The notes: a model not told the origin generated them from the letters alone. DNA of 32,936 nt from Pseudomonadales bacterium (GCA_028277965.1 JANQFF010000193.1:1-32936), one strand, 5' to 3'. Shown: positions 18,033 to 25,687, counted from the first letter of the stretch. Translations and numbers: made by a program.

Positions 18033-18899
18033 ATGGAATTATCGAAGTTTTTTGCCCGAATTCGGTCTATTTTTTACAAATTAGTACAAGCAATCCTGCC
18101 TTTTTGTGTGCTGGTACCGATTTCCGCTCAGGATATCTATGAAGGTGAGTGGGAGGTGTTGTTCAACGGCCAGGATCTCGTGGGCTGGACGGCCAAAATC
18201 ACCGGGTACCCCGCCGGGGAGAATTTCGCTGACACGTTCAGGGTGGAAGACGGTCTTCTGACGGTGAACTACGACGGCTATGAGGCGTTCGAAGGCCGTT
18301 TTGGGCATCTCTTTTTTGAAACACCCTATTCCCACTACGCGCTGCACATCGAGTACCGCTTTATTGGCGAGCAACTCATGGGCGGTCCGGCCGGGTGGGC
18401 AGAACGAAACTCAGGTGTCATGTTGCATTCACAGGCGCCGGAAACCATGTCAATCGATCAGGACTTTCCGAACTCCGTCGAGGCCCAGTTCCTGGGTGGC
18501 CTGAGCGATGGCAAACCCAGACCCACCGCTAACGTCTGCACGCCAGGCACCGAGATTGTGGTCGATGGAGAAGTGTATCCACACCATTGCCTGCCCTCGG
18601 CCTCAGCAACCTACGACGGGGATCAGTGGGTCAACGCGGTTGTGGTGGTTATGGGTGGTGGGAGCATCACGCACCACGTTGAAGGTGGCGAGGTGCTGAA
18701 GTATCACAACCCCCATGCAACCGACCCGCACGAGAAGAGGGCAATCAGCAGCGGGTATATTGCGCTCCAGAGTGAATCTCACCCGGTGCAGTTTCGCCAG
18801 GTGAGGCTGCTCAACCTCGCCGGGTGTAAAGAACCGAATGCGACCAACTACGCGCCGTGGGTCGTGAAGAGTGAGCCCGGCAGCTGCATGTATGAGTAA
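18033..18899 (+). CDS. Secreted DUF1080 (3-keto-disaccharide hydrolase-like) protein
   Basis: From the ATG at 18033 it has 288 residues. An N-terminal signal peptide is evident: basic n-region (KFFARIRSIFYK), hydrophobic LVQAILPFCVLVPI and a cleavage site near SAQD, so export to the periplasm is expected. The mature part is a DUF1080/concanavalin-like fold: WEVLFNGQDLVGWTAK, then FRVEDGLLTVNYDGYEAF, NSGVMLHSQAPETM, PNSVEAQFLGG and a final beta strand GYIALQSESHPVQFRQVRLLNL. Some members hydrolyse 3-keto-glycosides; many are uncharacterised. The C-terminus has a two-Cys tail, GC-x4-A-x-NY-x-P ... GSCMYE. An upstream in-frame ATG exists at 18006. Its stop directly abuts the stop of the convergent gene. 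Confidence 0.85.
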   Translation: MELSKFFARIRSIFYKLVQAILPFCVLVPISAQDIYEGEWEVLFNGQDLVGWTAKITGYPAGENFADTFRVEDGLLTVNYDGYEAFEGRFGHLFFETPYSHYALHIEYRFIGEQLMGGPAGWAERNSGVMLHSQAPETMSIDQDFPNSVEAQFLGGLSDGKPRPTANVCTPGTEIVVDGEVYPHHCLPSASATYDGDQWVNAVVVVMGGGSITHHVEGGEVLKYHNPHATDPHEKRAISSGYIALQSESHPVQFRQVRLLNLAGCKEPNATNYAPWVVKSEPGSCMYE

Positions 18900-19532
18900 C
18901 TAAACGAGCCGGATTTTGTCCGGGTACGTTTCAGCCACCCGTCCCGCTTCCCCACCCGGCTGATACCGAAAATCACACTGGTGCGCACCGAGCGCTATGG
19001 TTCCCGCTCGCCGAAGACCCAGGCCGGCTTTATCGCTTTCGACATCGTCGCTGGCACACATGTATGGAACGAGGTCCATCGCGTCGTACTTCGAAAACTG
19101 ATGGCAGATCGCACAGGACGTGATGTTGAATCCCCACGCAAACGAATCGTCAGGTTCGAGGACCTCCACGACAAACTCGCCCGGGTGGGTTCCAGGACCC
19201 GTGAAATCAGGTCGCTCTCCTTCCGTCCGCTCTGTTGCCGGAAACGTCGCGAGCTGATCGAGCATTGCCTTACCGAACGTGTGTACGTCCACACCTCCAT
19301 CTTTAAGAGCAAGATAGACCGCCAGGTTGATGCAACAGTAGATGAGCGATGGCGCCATCGGATGATCCGGACAATCTGCATACGCCATATCGGGAATCAT
19401 CTTTCGATACGTGTTCGCCGCCTCATCGATGGTACCTTCCACGTCATCGCTCAGCGGAGCGACAAGATCAGCCAGGCGTTCACGGCCGCGTTCGAAGTAC
19501 TCGAACATGGCTGTGTGGTTGGCCGTATTCAC
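18900..19532 (-). CDS. L-2-amino-thiazoline-4-carboxylic acid hydrolase-like protein
   Basis: The 210-residue protein resembles the ATC hydrolase family, whose founder opens the thiazoline ring of L-2-amino-thiazoline-4-carboxylate to N-carbamoyl-L-cysteine. Visible family-like features are Cys140/Cys143/His144 (CAICHQF), Cys159 in DLVPYMCASDD, and the terminal CDFR at 186-189. The substrate is not predictable, because most family members are uncharacterised. The GTG start at 19532 overlaps the VOC stop as GTGA; an internal ATG at 19508 is an alternative. It is the last gene of the GST-VOC-ATC operon. Confidence 0.75.
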   Translation of the reverse strand: MNTANHTAMFEYFERGRERLADLVAPLSDDVEGTIDEAANTYRKMIPDMAYADCPDHPMAPSLIYCCINLAVYLALKDGGVDVHTFGKAMLDQLATFPATERTEGERPDFTGPGTHPGEFVVEVLEPDDSFAWGFNITSCAICHQFSKYDAMDLVPYMCASDDVESDKAGLGLRRAGTIALGAHQCDFRYQPGGEAGRVAETYPDKIRLV

Positions 19533-20071
19533 GCGGACCCCTGTTTGACGAGCTCTTCCAGCGGATCCCCGTTTTCGTAACGTTCCAGAAGCTTTTCGGG
19601 ATCGAAGTCGACACCAATGGGATTTTCCGCAAACGTGTCGCCGCGCATGAATGCATTCAGCTCGTTTTTGGTCGGCAAATTCTCGACCTGGAATTCCACC
19701 CGGTTACCGTCCGGGTCGGCGTAATACATCGAGGTGGTCAGGCCGTGGTTGATCGGCCACGCAGGGAGAATATCGAGCGCTTTGAGACGCTTGTACGTGG
19801 CAAGCAGTTCTTCGAGCGAATTCAATGTGTAAGCAACATGGTCCAGGCCCGGAGCGCCTTTGGGTCCCGCTTCGACTTCGGTCTGCACCATGGCCATTCG
19901 ATGGTGCTCATCGTCGAAGGTCATGAAGGCAATCATCGGATTCTGATGGACAATTTCCATACCCATCACCTTTGTATACCAGTCAATCGAGGCCGCCATA
20001 TCAGACACTCTCAAGACATAGTGCGCCATACGGGGCAGGGTAGGCATATCGGGATCGACAGTACGTGTCAT
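19529..20071 (-). CDS. VOC-family protein, extradiol-dioxygenase-like
   Basis: This single-VOC protein has 180 residues from the ATG at 20071, chosen because AGGAGG lies 8 bases upstream. Putative metal ligands are His17 (AHYVLRV), His78 (LDHVAY) and Glu126 (NRVEFQV). The segment HGLT...Y116YADPDGNRVE126 resembles the catalytic end of type I extradiol enzymes such as catechol 2,3-dioxygenase, where a His, a Tyr and the Glu ligand fall in the same pattern. That favours ring-cleavage or a related oxygenase over glyoxalase, though activity is unproven. It is 42 bases after the GST gene and overlaps the ATC-like gene. Confidence 0.82.
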   Translation of the reverse strand: MTRTVDPDMPTLPRMAHYVLRVSDMAASIDWYTKVMGMEIVHQNPMIAFMTFDDEHHRMAMVQTEVEAGPKGAPGLDHVAYTLNSLEELLATYKRLKALDILPAWPINHGLTTSMYYADPDGNRVEFQVENLPTKNELNAFMRGDTFAENPIGVDFDPEKLLERYENGDPLEELVKQGSA

Positions 20072-20113
20072 TGGATGTCCTCCTCTTTCAGTCGAACTTT
20101 TCATGCAAAAGGT

Positions 20114-21079
20114 TCAGGCGAATACTTTAGTCAAATTGTGATCCGCTAACCACGTCCTTACATCGGCACTATCGAGACCGGCGATCCTTTCTATCACCAT
20201 ATGGCGAGAACGCTCGGGATAAGGACGGCTGAGATAGCTCACATCTTCGCCGTACGTTTCAACATGAAAGGCTTTTGCGCCTGCAGCCTGAGCATCTGCA
20301 TTACCAAGCACGTAAGGACCATACGTCCCTGCCATCTCCGAAAGAACGTGTTGGGCGAAGGCAGTCGATTCGGGGAACGCTGCGAGCGAACCGGATCCGT
20401 CCCAGGTGTCGGCGCGTCGTTCAGCCCATTCGACTACTGTCGGGAAACCTGCAGTCACCTTTTTGGGGTCGGGGTCCATATTGGTATGTGCGCGCAAACC
20501 CCCAAGCACAATGCAGTCGAGTGCGGTTGGACGACCACCCAGGAGAAACGCTGTGTCTCTAAGCTGGGATTCAGCAGCTTCCAGGATACGGACATACTCG
20601 GCTTCAACCTCGCGCTGCTGATGCTCAGAATCCGTTCCGGTTGCGCGGCACGCCCGGGGCCCCCAACTGAGCACCCTTTCCGCAGCCGCCTCGTTACCCC
20701 CGGACATTTTAAGCGCGGCGAAACGCGCACTTTCCGGGTAGTGCCACCGGTAGTGAACCATCACACGGGCGACCCATTCGTCGAAAAACTCTTCCAGCAC
20801 GTGCACGAGTAAACCCAGCTCACCCTCCGGGAACATCTGACGATCGGGAAAGCGGGCATCGAGCATCATCATGAGCGGCGTGGTGTCCGCGATCATCCAG
20901 TTCTCAGGCGTCAGCAGTACCGGCACCTGGTGTGTGCCCGAGCGCGTCTCGATCAGCTCTGGATCGTTTGACGCTTTAGCTGCCATTTCAAACGGCGCGC
21001 CGTAGAAAATCATGGCCGCTTCGAGTTTGCGGGTGAAAAGACTCAGCTCACCCCCGTAAATCACATAACTTTCTGGCAT
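20114..21079 (-). CDS. Glutathione S-transferase family protein
   Basis: The 321-residue protein starts with a thioredoxin-like GST N-domain: YVIYGGELSLFTRKLEAAMIFYGAPFE, then the cis-proline region THQVPVLLTPENWMIADTTPLMMMLDARFP. The all-helical C-domain follows, with FLLGGRPTALDCIVLGGLRAH. It is about 100 residues longer than ordinary GSTs because of an extended C-terminal part ending near HNLTKVFA. Glutathione-dependent isomerisation, ether cleavage or dehalogenation are all possible. It is the first gene of the operon with the VOC and ATC-like genes. The AAAGGGGG ribosome-binding site is shared in mirror form with the divergent cyclase gene. Confidence 0.85.
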   Translation of the reverse strand: MPESYVIYGGELSLFTRKLEAAMIFYGAPFEMAAKASNDPELIETRSGTHQVPVLLTPENWMIADTTPLMMMLDARFPDRQMFPEGELGLLVHVLEEFFDEWVARVMVHYRWHYPESARFAALKMSGGNEAAAERVLSWGPRACRATGTDSEHQQREVEAEYVRILEAAESQLRDTAFLLGGRPTALDCIVLGGLRAHTNMDPDPKKVTAGFPTVVEWAERRADTWDGSGSLAAFPESTAFAQHVLSEMAGTYGPYVLGNADAQAAGAKAFHVETYGEDVSYLSRPYPERSRHMVIERIAGLDSADVRTWLADHNLTKVFA

Positions 21080-21128
21080 CGCTTTCCCCCTTTGCGATTA
21101 AATGTCGATAGTAAAAGAGGGGGAAGCG
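21080..21128. promoter_or_regulatory. Inverted repeat between divergent GST and cyclase genes
   Basis: CGCTTTCCCCC at 21080-21090 and GGGGGAAGCG at 21119-21128 are reverse complements apart from one extra T. Each arm contains the ribosome-binding site of the gene it faces. The inner segment has CGATTAAATGTCG. Only 51 bases separate the two start codons, so the promoters must overlap each other or lie inside the coding regions. Confidence 0.45.
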
Positions 21129-21130
21129 TT

Positions 21131-21904
21131 ATGCCTCAATTCATTGACCTGTCAGTATCGATCGAAAACAACGAACACACCGACCATCCGGGGGGTTCGC
21201 CAAAAGTGACCTACCGCAATCACGCGGAAACAGCAGGAGGGCTCGCACACTTTTTCCCGGGACTCCAACCCGAGGAACTGCCCGATGGCGAAGGCTGGGC
21301 TGTTGAGACCATCACGCTCTCGACCCACAACGGAACCCACATGGATGCGCCCTGGCATTTCCACAGCACCACGGACAACGGCGCCCGGCGAGCACCATCC
21401 ATCGATGAAACCCCACTCGAATACTGCCTGCAGCCTGGTGTCAAACTCGATTTCCGGCACTTCGATGACGGCTATCTTGTCAGTGCCGCTGATATAGAAG
21501 CTGAACTCGACCGAATCGGCCACGAACTCAAACCGTTGGAAATTGTGCTCGTGAACACACGAGCAGGTTCGGTATTCGGGGAGCCCGGCTACGTTGATGC
21601 CGGTTGCGGCATGGGCCGGGAAGCAACCATGTATCTGACCGAACGTGGTGTACGCGTGGTGGGGACAGACGGCTGGTCATGGGATGCGCCGTTCAATCAC
21701 ACCGCGAAGAAGTGGGCGGAAAACCGCGACCCTGCCATGATCTGGGAGGGCCACAAAGCCGGTCGGGAGATTCCCTACTGGCAGATGGAGAAGCTCCACA
21801 ATCTGGAGGCGTTGCCCGCCGACGGATTCACCGTTTCGTGTTTCCCCGTGAAGATCAGAGACGCGTCTGCAGGGTGGACGCGGTGTGTGGCGATTATTGA
21901 TTGA
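21131..21904 (+). CDS. Cyclase/kynurenine-formamidase-like metal-dependent hydrolase
   Basis: From the ATG at 21131 (GAGGGGG upstream) it has 257 residues; an in-frame ATG at 21092 would leave only 12 bases to the GST start. The family motif HxGTHxDxPxH is complete as HNGTHMDAPWH at 66-76 and binds a divalent metal. Related enzymes hydrolyse N-formylkynurenine or other amides and lactones, or act as isatin hydrolases. ITLSTHNG, VVGTDGWSWDAPF and the CFPVKIRDASAGWTRCVAII end are family-typical. It is divergent from the GST-VOC-ATC operon and probably belongs to the same pathway. Its stop is followed 4 bases later by a REP palindrome. Confidence 0.88.
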   Translation: MPQFIDLSVSIENNEHTDHPGGSPKVTYRNHAETAGGLAHFFPGLQPEELPDGEGWAVETITLSTHNGTHMDAPWHFHSTTDNGARRAPSIDETPLEYCLQPGVKLDFRHFDDGYLVSAADIEAELDRIGHELKPLEIVLVNTRAGSVFGEPGYVDAGCGMGREATMYLTERGVRVVGTDGWSWDAPFNHTAKKWAENRDPAMIWEGHKAGREIPYWQMEKLHNLEALPADGFTVSCFPVKIRDASAGWTRCVAIID

Positions 21905-21908
21905 AGAA

Positions 21909-21974
21909 ATCGCGGCTAAAGCCGCTCCTACAGAGAACTCTAGCTAGCTCTGTAGGAGCGGCTTTAGCCGCGAT
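21909..21974. repeat. REP-type palindrome, copy C
   Basis: Arms at 21909-21935 and 21948-21974 are perfect 27-base reverse complements with a 12-base spacer. The arm sequence is the same as copy A. It fills the space between two convergent stops (21904 on plus, 21985 on minus), so its hairpin could end or protect both transcripts. No T-runs flank it. Confidence 0.95.
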
Positions 21975-21984
21975 ACACAAGGTG

Positions 21985-22584
21985 TCAATCGATGAGGTTC
22001 TCCCCTCCGTCGTCCATGACTTCGGGTCGTTTCCAGTAATTGAACTGTGGCGTGAAGGTGGATCCGTCGAGGCCCGCCATACCCAGGACGTGCCAGAGTG
22101 AGCAGTACAGATCACCCGGCCCGAATACACAGGCGTTCTTGCGACGAATAACATCGCCATCGCGTTCGTACACAACAGCCCCGGGCACATTGGTGTGGTC
22201 CGCCATGACCGTCTGTTCTTTGATGTAGTCACCACCGCCGTGGGATGCCAGCCGGAAGCGCCAGCCCCGGCTGTTGGCAAACCGCCGTTGCGTCGCCGGA
22301 TCGTCTTTGGATACAAGTGCCACCGACATGGCGGATTCGAGATGCGGCAAAAAGCCGTTTAAACCGTCAGCCCAGACTGTGCAGTAGCGGCAACCCTGCC
22401 CCATGTTGTGAATGAGCAGAAGTTGATCCTTGTCCCCAAAGAGGTTGCCAAGGCTGACTTCACCGGCTTCGGTTGCAAGCGTGTAGTCCGGCACCTCCTC
22501 CCCTTTTTCCGCCTTCCTGAGTTCCACCAGTTTCGAACTCAGCTCGAAGATCTGCATTTCGATCTCTTGTATCTCTGCGTTCAT
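21985..22584 (-). CDS. DUF899 thioredoxin-like protein
   Basis: This is a 199-residue soluble protein. A short helical N-terminus (about residues 1-28) is followed by a thioredoxin-like fold with LLLIHNMGQGCRYCTVWADG, where Cys65-x-x-Cys68 sits in the redox position. Downstream are SVALVSKDDPATQRRFANSRGW and WHVLGMAG. This pattern is typical of DUF899 proteins, often linked loosely to redox or peroxide handling, but without a proven reaction. A GGGG-type ribosome-binding site lies before the ATG at 22584. It starts 26 bases from the divergent MFS gene. Confidence 0.85.
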   Translation of the reverse strand: MNAEIQEIEMQIFELSSKLVELRKAEKGEEVPDYTLATEAGEVSLGNLFGDKDQLLLIHNMGQGCRYCTVWADGLNGFLPHLESAMSVALVSKDDPATQRRFANSRGWRFRLASHGGGDYIKEQTVMADHTNVPGAVVYERDGDVIRRKNACVFGPGDLYCSLWHVLGMAGLDGSTFTPQFNYWKRPEVMDDGGENLID

Positions 22585-22610
22585 CCCCGTCCCCTTTCCG
22601 TGTCGAGTCC

Positions 22611-23903
22611 ATGAACTCTACTCCGCTAGACAACGTTCACCAAATAACGCATGGTCCGGCGAATATGGACCAGAAAAAACATGCACTGACGTTTGTGACG
22701 ATAACCGTTTTCCTCGATACCGTGGGATTCGGCCTCATCATGCCTGTCTTACCGCAGTTTCTGATGGAGTTGACCGGGGCGAGCCTTTCCGAGACGTCAA
22801 CCATTGCCGGTTATCTGGTTGTCTCTTATGCCGCCCTGCAATTTGTATTTTCACCCGTGGTCGGCAACCTGAGTGACCGGTTTGGACGGCGCCCGGTGCT
22901 TCTGATCTCCCTGTTCATGTACGGGATCAACTTTCTGATTGCCGGTCTTGCAACTGCCCTCTGGGTCCTGTTCATCGGTCGGATTCTGACCGGTATCACG
23001 TCAGCCACCTACGCAACCGCCAATGCGCTTATCGCTGACGTCAGCCCACCGGACGAACGCGCCCAGAATTTTGGGCTCCTGGGTGTGGCTTTTGGGCTTG
23101 GTTTCATATTCGGTCCGAGCCTCGGCGGCTTTCTCGGTGAGATTGATATCCGCCTGCCATTCTTCGTGGCCGCGGGTCTCGCCTTTGTGAACACGCTCTA
23201 CGGCTTCTTTGTCCTGCGCGAAACCCTGCCGGGCGATCAGCGCAGACCTTTCGAATGGCGCAGAGCAAACCCGGTGGGAATGCTGTTGCAGGTGCGCAAG
23301 TATCCGATCCTCGTCGGTCTCATCACCGTGATGTTCATCTACAATGTCGGTCACCACGTCTATCCATCCAACTGGAATTTCTACACCATCGAGAAATTCG
23401 ACTGGACACCTTTTGACGTGGGTTTGTCGATGGGGCTCGTCGGTATCTGCATGGCCCTGGTACAGGGCGGGTTGATCCGAATCGTCATTCCACGCTGGGG
23501 CGCGCCGCGAACAGCATTCGTTGGTTTCGTCGCTGCCGCTTCCGCATACATCGGTATCGGGTTTGCTCCAAATGGCACTGCGGTGTACCTGTGGTGTTTC
23601 GTGTCGGCTCTCGCTGGCCTTGTGGGTCCCGCCGTCACAAGCATCATGGCCAACCAGGTGCCTCAGAACGAGCAGGGGGAACTACAGGGAATCAATGCAA
23701 GCGTCGGCAGCATAGGCGCCATTCTTGGCCCCCTCATCATGACCCAGAGTTTCAGCTACTTTACAGGGGCAGATACGCCTTTCTATTTTCCCGGCATCGC
23801 ATTCACCATTGCCGGTGCCCTGGCCATCATTTCGGTCCTGATCTTCACGCTGAATCTTCGTGTACTGGACATCAGTGGACCAGAAGAAGCCCGTGCCGAT
23901 TGA
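22611..23903 (+). CDS. MFS transporter, drug:H+ antiporter-like
   Basis: The 430-residue membrane protein shows the 12-helix major facilitator pattern. Motif A is at 85-95 ([11 protein letters not shown]) and motif C-like sequence appears in helix 5 ([23 protein letters not shown]), which is typical of antiporters such as TetA-type tetracycline and multidrug exporters. The substrate is unknown. The ATG at 22611 has a weak ribosome-binding site; an internal ATG at 22665 is possible. It is the first gene of a coupled operon with a methyltransferase, a RidA-like and a PaiB-like gene, and its stop overlaps the next gene by 11 bases. Confidence 0.9.
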   Translation: MNSTPLDNVHQITHGPANMDQKKHALTFVTITVFLDTVGFGLIMPVLPQFLMELTGASLSETSTIAGYLVVSYAALQFVFSPVVGNLSDRFGRRPVLLISLFMYGINFLIAGLATALWVLFIGRILTGITSATYATANALIADVSPPDERAQNFGLLGVAFGLGFIFGPSLGGFLGEIDIRLPFFVAAGLAFVNTLYGFFVLRETLPGDQRRPFEWRRANPVGMLLQVRKYPILVGLITVMFIYNVGHHVYPSNWNFYTIEKFDWTPFDVGLSMGLVGICMALVQGGLIRIVIPRWGAPRTAFVGFVAAASAYIGIGFAPNGTAVYLWCFVSALAGLVGPAVTSIMANQVPQNEQGELQGINASVGSIGAILGPLIMTQSFSYFTGADTPFYFPGIAFTIAGALAIISVLIFTLNLRVLDISGPEEARAD

Positions 23904-24690
23904 TCACGGCGATATCCTGCAACTGAACCGCGCTGCCTGGGACAGACAATCTCAATCGGGAGAGAGCCCATGGGTTCAACCGGTAGACGAAATCACAATC
24001 TCGAATGCGAAACAGGGAATCTGGTCGGTGATCCTCACGCCAACCATTGAAGTTCCACGCGACTGGTTCGGGAATCTGCAGGGAAAACGGATCCTGGGGC
24101 TCGCTTCCGGGGGTGGCCAGCAGATGCCCGTGCTCGCTGCAGCGGGGGGCAGGGTGACGAGTTTCGACAACTCCCCCGAACAACTCGCCAAAGACCGGGT
24201 GGTGGCAGAACACGAGGGACTCGAGATCACAACCGTCCAGGGTGACATGGCTGACCTTGGGGTGTTTCCAGACGGTTCGTTCGATCTCATCTTCCACCCC
24301 GTTTCAAATGTGTTTGCTCCGGATGTTCGCGTTGTGTGGCGGGAGTGTTTCCGCGTTCTGGATCAGGGAGGCTCTCTCCTCGCGGGCTTCATGAATCCGG
24401 ACTACTACCTCTTCGACCATGAAGAGATCGAAAACGGCGGCCCCCTCGAGGTGAAGTTCCCCCTGCCCTACGCTGACAGCGAGTCGTTAACCACCGAAGA
24501 GATGAACGCCCGTGTTCAGCGAGGCGAAGCCATCGAGTTCAGCCACAGCCTGGATGATCAGATTGGAGGTCAGCTTGATGCCGGATTCTCTCTCGCAGGT
24601 TTTTATGAAGACAGATGGTCTGACGAGGCTACACCCTTGAACAGCTACATGCCGACATCCATGGCAACGAGGGCAATCAAACGTGAGTAA
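23893..24690 (+). CDS. Class I SAM-dependent methyltransferase
   Basis: I place the start at the GTG at 23893, within the MFS end (AGAAG upstream), giving 265 residues. The open frame extends 11 codons further upstream. The SAM site is clear: motif I ILGLASGGGQQ (67-77), acidic Asp92 in SFDNSP, GDM at 117-119 and motif IV DLIFHPVSN (131-139), followed by ECFRVLDQGGSLLAGF. Its unusual ASGGGQQ loop marks a methyltransferase subfamily of unassigned substrate. The last codons overlap the RidA-like gene by 8 bases. Confidence 0.88.
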   Translation: MPIDHGDILQLNRAAWDRQSQSGESPWVQPVDEITISNAKQGIWSVILTPTIEVPRDWFGNLQGKRILGLASGGGQQMPVLAAAGGRVTSFDNSPEQLAKDRVVAEHEGLEITTVQGDMADLGVFPDGSFDLIFHPVSNVFAPDVRVVWRECFRVLDQGGSLLAGFMNPDYYLFDHEEIENGGPLEVKFPLPYADSESLTTEEMNARVQRGEAIEFSHSLDDQIGGQLDAGFSLAGFYEDRWSDEATPLNSYMPTSMATRAIKRE

Positions 24691-25063
24691 ACAGTTTTTC
24701 TCGAGTGGTTCGGAGTTTGAACGGACAATTGGTTACAGCCGCGCGGTGCGCGACGGCGACTTCGTTTTCGTCTCGGGCACAACCGGCTACAACTACACAG
24801 AGATGACCATCTCCCCCGATCCCGCCACCCAGGCTGAACAGTGCATGAAAAACATCGCTGCTGTTCTCGCGGAAGCAGGCAGCAGCATGCAGGACGTCGT
24901 CCGGGTCACATACATATTCCCAGACAGGGACGATTTCGAATCCTGCTGGCCCGTTTTCAACCGCTATTTTGCAACCAATCCTCCGGCTGCGACGATGCTG
25001 GTCGCAGGACTTTACGAAGACGATATGAAACTCGAGGTTCAGGTCACCGCCCGGGTTTCCTGA
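24683..25063 (+). CDS. RidA/YjgF-family protein lacking the canonical Arg and Glu
   Basis: The 126-residue protein has the chorismate-mutase-like RidA fold, expected to be a trimer. Recognisable parts are YSRAVRDGDFVFVSGTTG, TQAEQCMKNIAAVLAEAGSSMQDVVRVTYIF, and PPAATMLVAG...MKLEVQVTARV. Canonical RidA deaminases hydrolyse 2-aminoacrylate-type imines using an Arg in the PARS motif and a Glu in IEIEAIA. Here the matching positions are Ala103 and Gln120, so the usual deaminase activity is doubtful. The GTG start overlaps the methyltransferase stop, and the next gene starts one base after its stop. Confidence 0.9.
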   Translation: MSKQFFSSGSEFERTIGYSRAVRDGDFVFVSGTTGYNYTEMTISPDPATQAEQCMKNIAAVLAEAGSSMQDVVRVTYIFPDRDDFESCWPVFNRYFATNPPAATMLVAGLYEDDMKLEVQVTARVS

Positions 25064-25064
25064 G

Positions 25065-25658
25065 ATGTACTTACCCGAACATTTCAATCACGCTGCAGAC
25101 GAGGATTTTGCCCGGCTGGTGACAGAACATCCGCTGGCGACACTCGTCCTGCCGACACCCGAGATCAATCACGTACCGTTTGTACTGCGCGAGGGTAAGC
25201 TCCTCGGACACGTCGCCCGGGCCAATCCCCTGGCTGACCAGGTGCTCACCTCTCCCGTGAACGCAATTGCCGTCTTCACCGGTCCGGACGCCTACATCTC
25301 TCCCGGCTGGTATCCGGGCAAGGCAATTGATGGGCGGGTGGTGCCGACGTGGAACTATGTTGTTGCCCACGTTCACGGTGAACTGCGTGCAACTGAAGAC
25401 GTTGCGTTTATACGCAGCCAGCTCCAGCTTCTTACGGATCAGGAAGAAGCAAAAGTCGGAGGTGACTGGAGTATTGACGACCCGCCAGAGGGGTTTGTCG
25501 ACACGCTTATGGGACACATCCTGGGGCTTGAACTCGAGATCAGACAGATTGAATCAAAATGGAAGCTCTCCCAGAACCGGCCGGTCGATGCACATTCTGT
25601 CCGCGAGCAACTGCAGAAACACCCAATCAAAGCGTGGATGGACCTCACGGCTCCCTGA
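25065..25658 (+). CDS. PaiB-like FMN-binding protein
   Basis: The 197-residue protein matches the PaiB family: N-terminal MYLPEHF, LVTEHPLATLVLP, FTGPDAYISPGWYPGK (71-86) and VPTWNYVVAHVHGELRA (93-109). These form a split-barrel flavin-binding fold. B. subtilis PaiB is annotated as a transcriptional regulator of sporulation and protease genes; in proteobacteria the role is mostly unknown. It follows the RidA-like gene by one base (TGA-G-ATG), so it is translationally coupled as the last gene of this operon. Confidence 0.9.
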   Translation: MYLPEHFNHAADEDFARLVTEHPLATLVLPTPEINHVPFVLREGKLLGHVARANPLADQVLTSPVNAIAVFTGPDAYISPGWYPGKAIDGRVVPTWNYVVAHVHGELRATEDVAFIRSQLQLLTDQEEAKVGGDWSIDDPPEGFVDTLMGHILGLELEIRQIESKWKLSQNRPVDAHSVREQLQKHPIKAWMDLTAP

Positions 25659-25687
25659 TTTCAATCTGATTGTTAGCCCGCGCCCGT

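Noticed and set aside
19349-20149. Plus-strand 266-codon frame opposite the ATC-like and VOC genes
   Set aside because: It is antisense to two genes with clear family motifs and ribosome-binding sites; no start signal or domain of its own.
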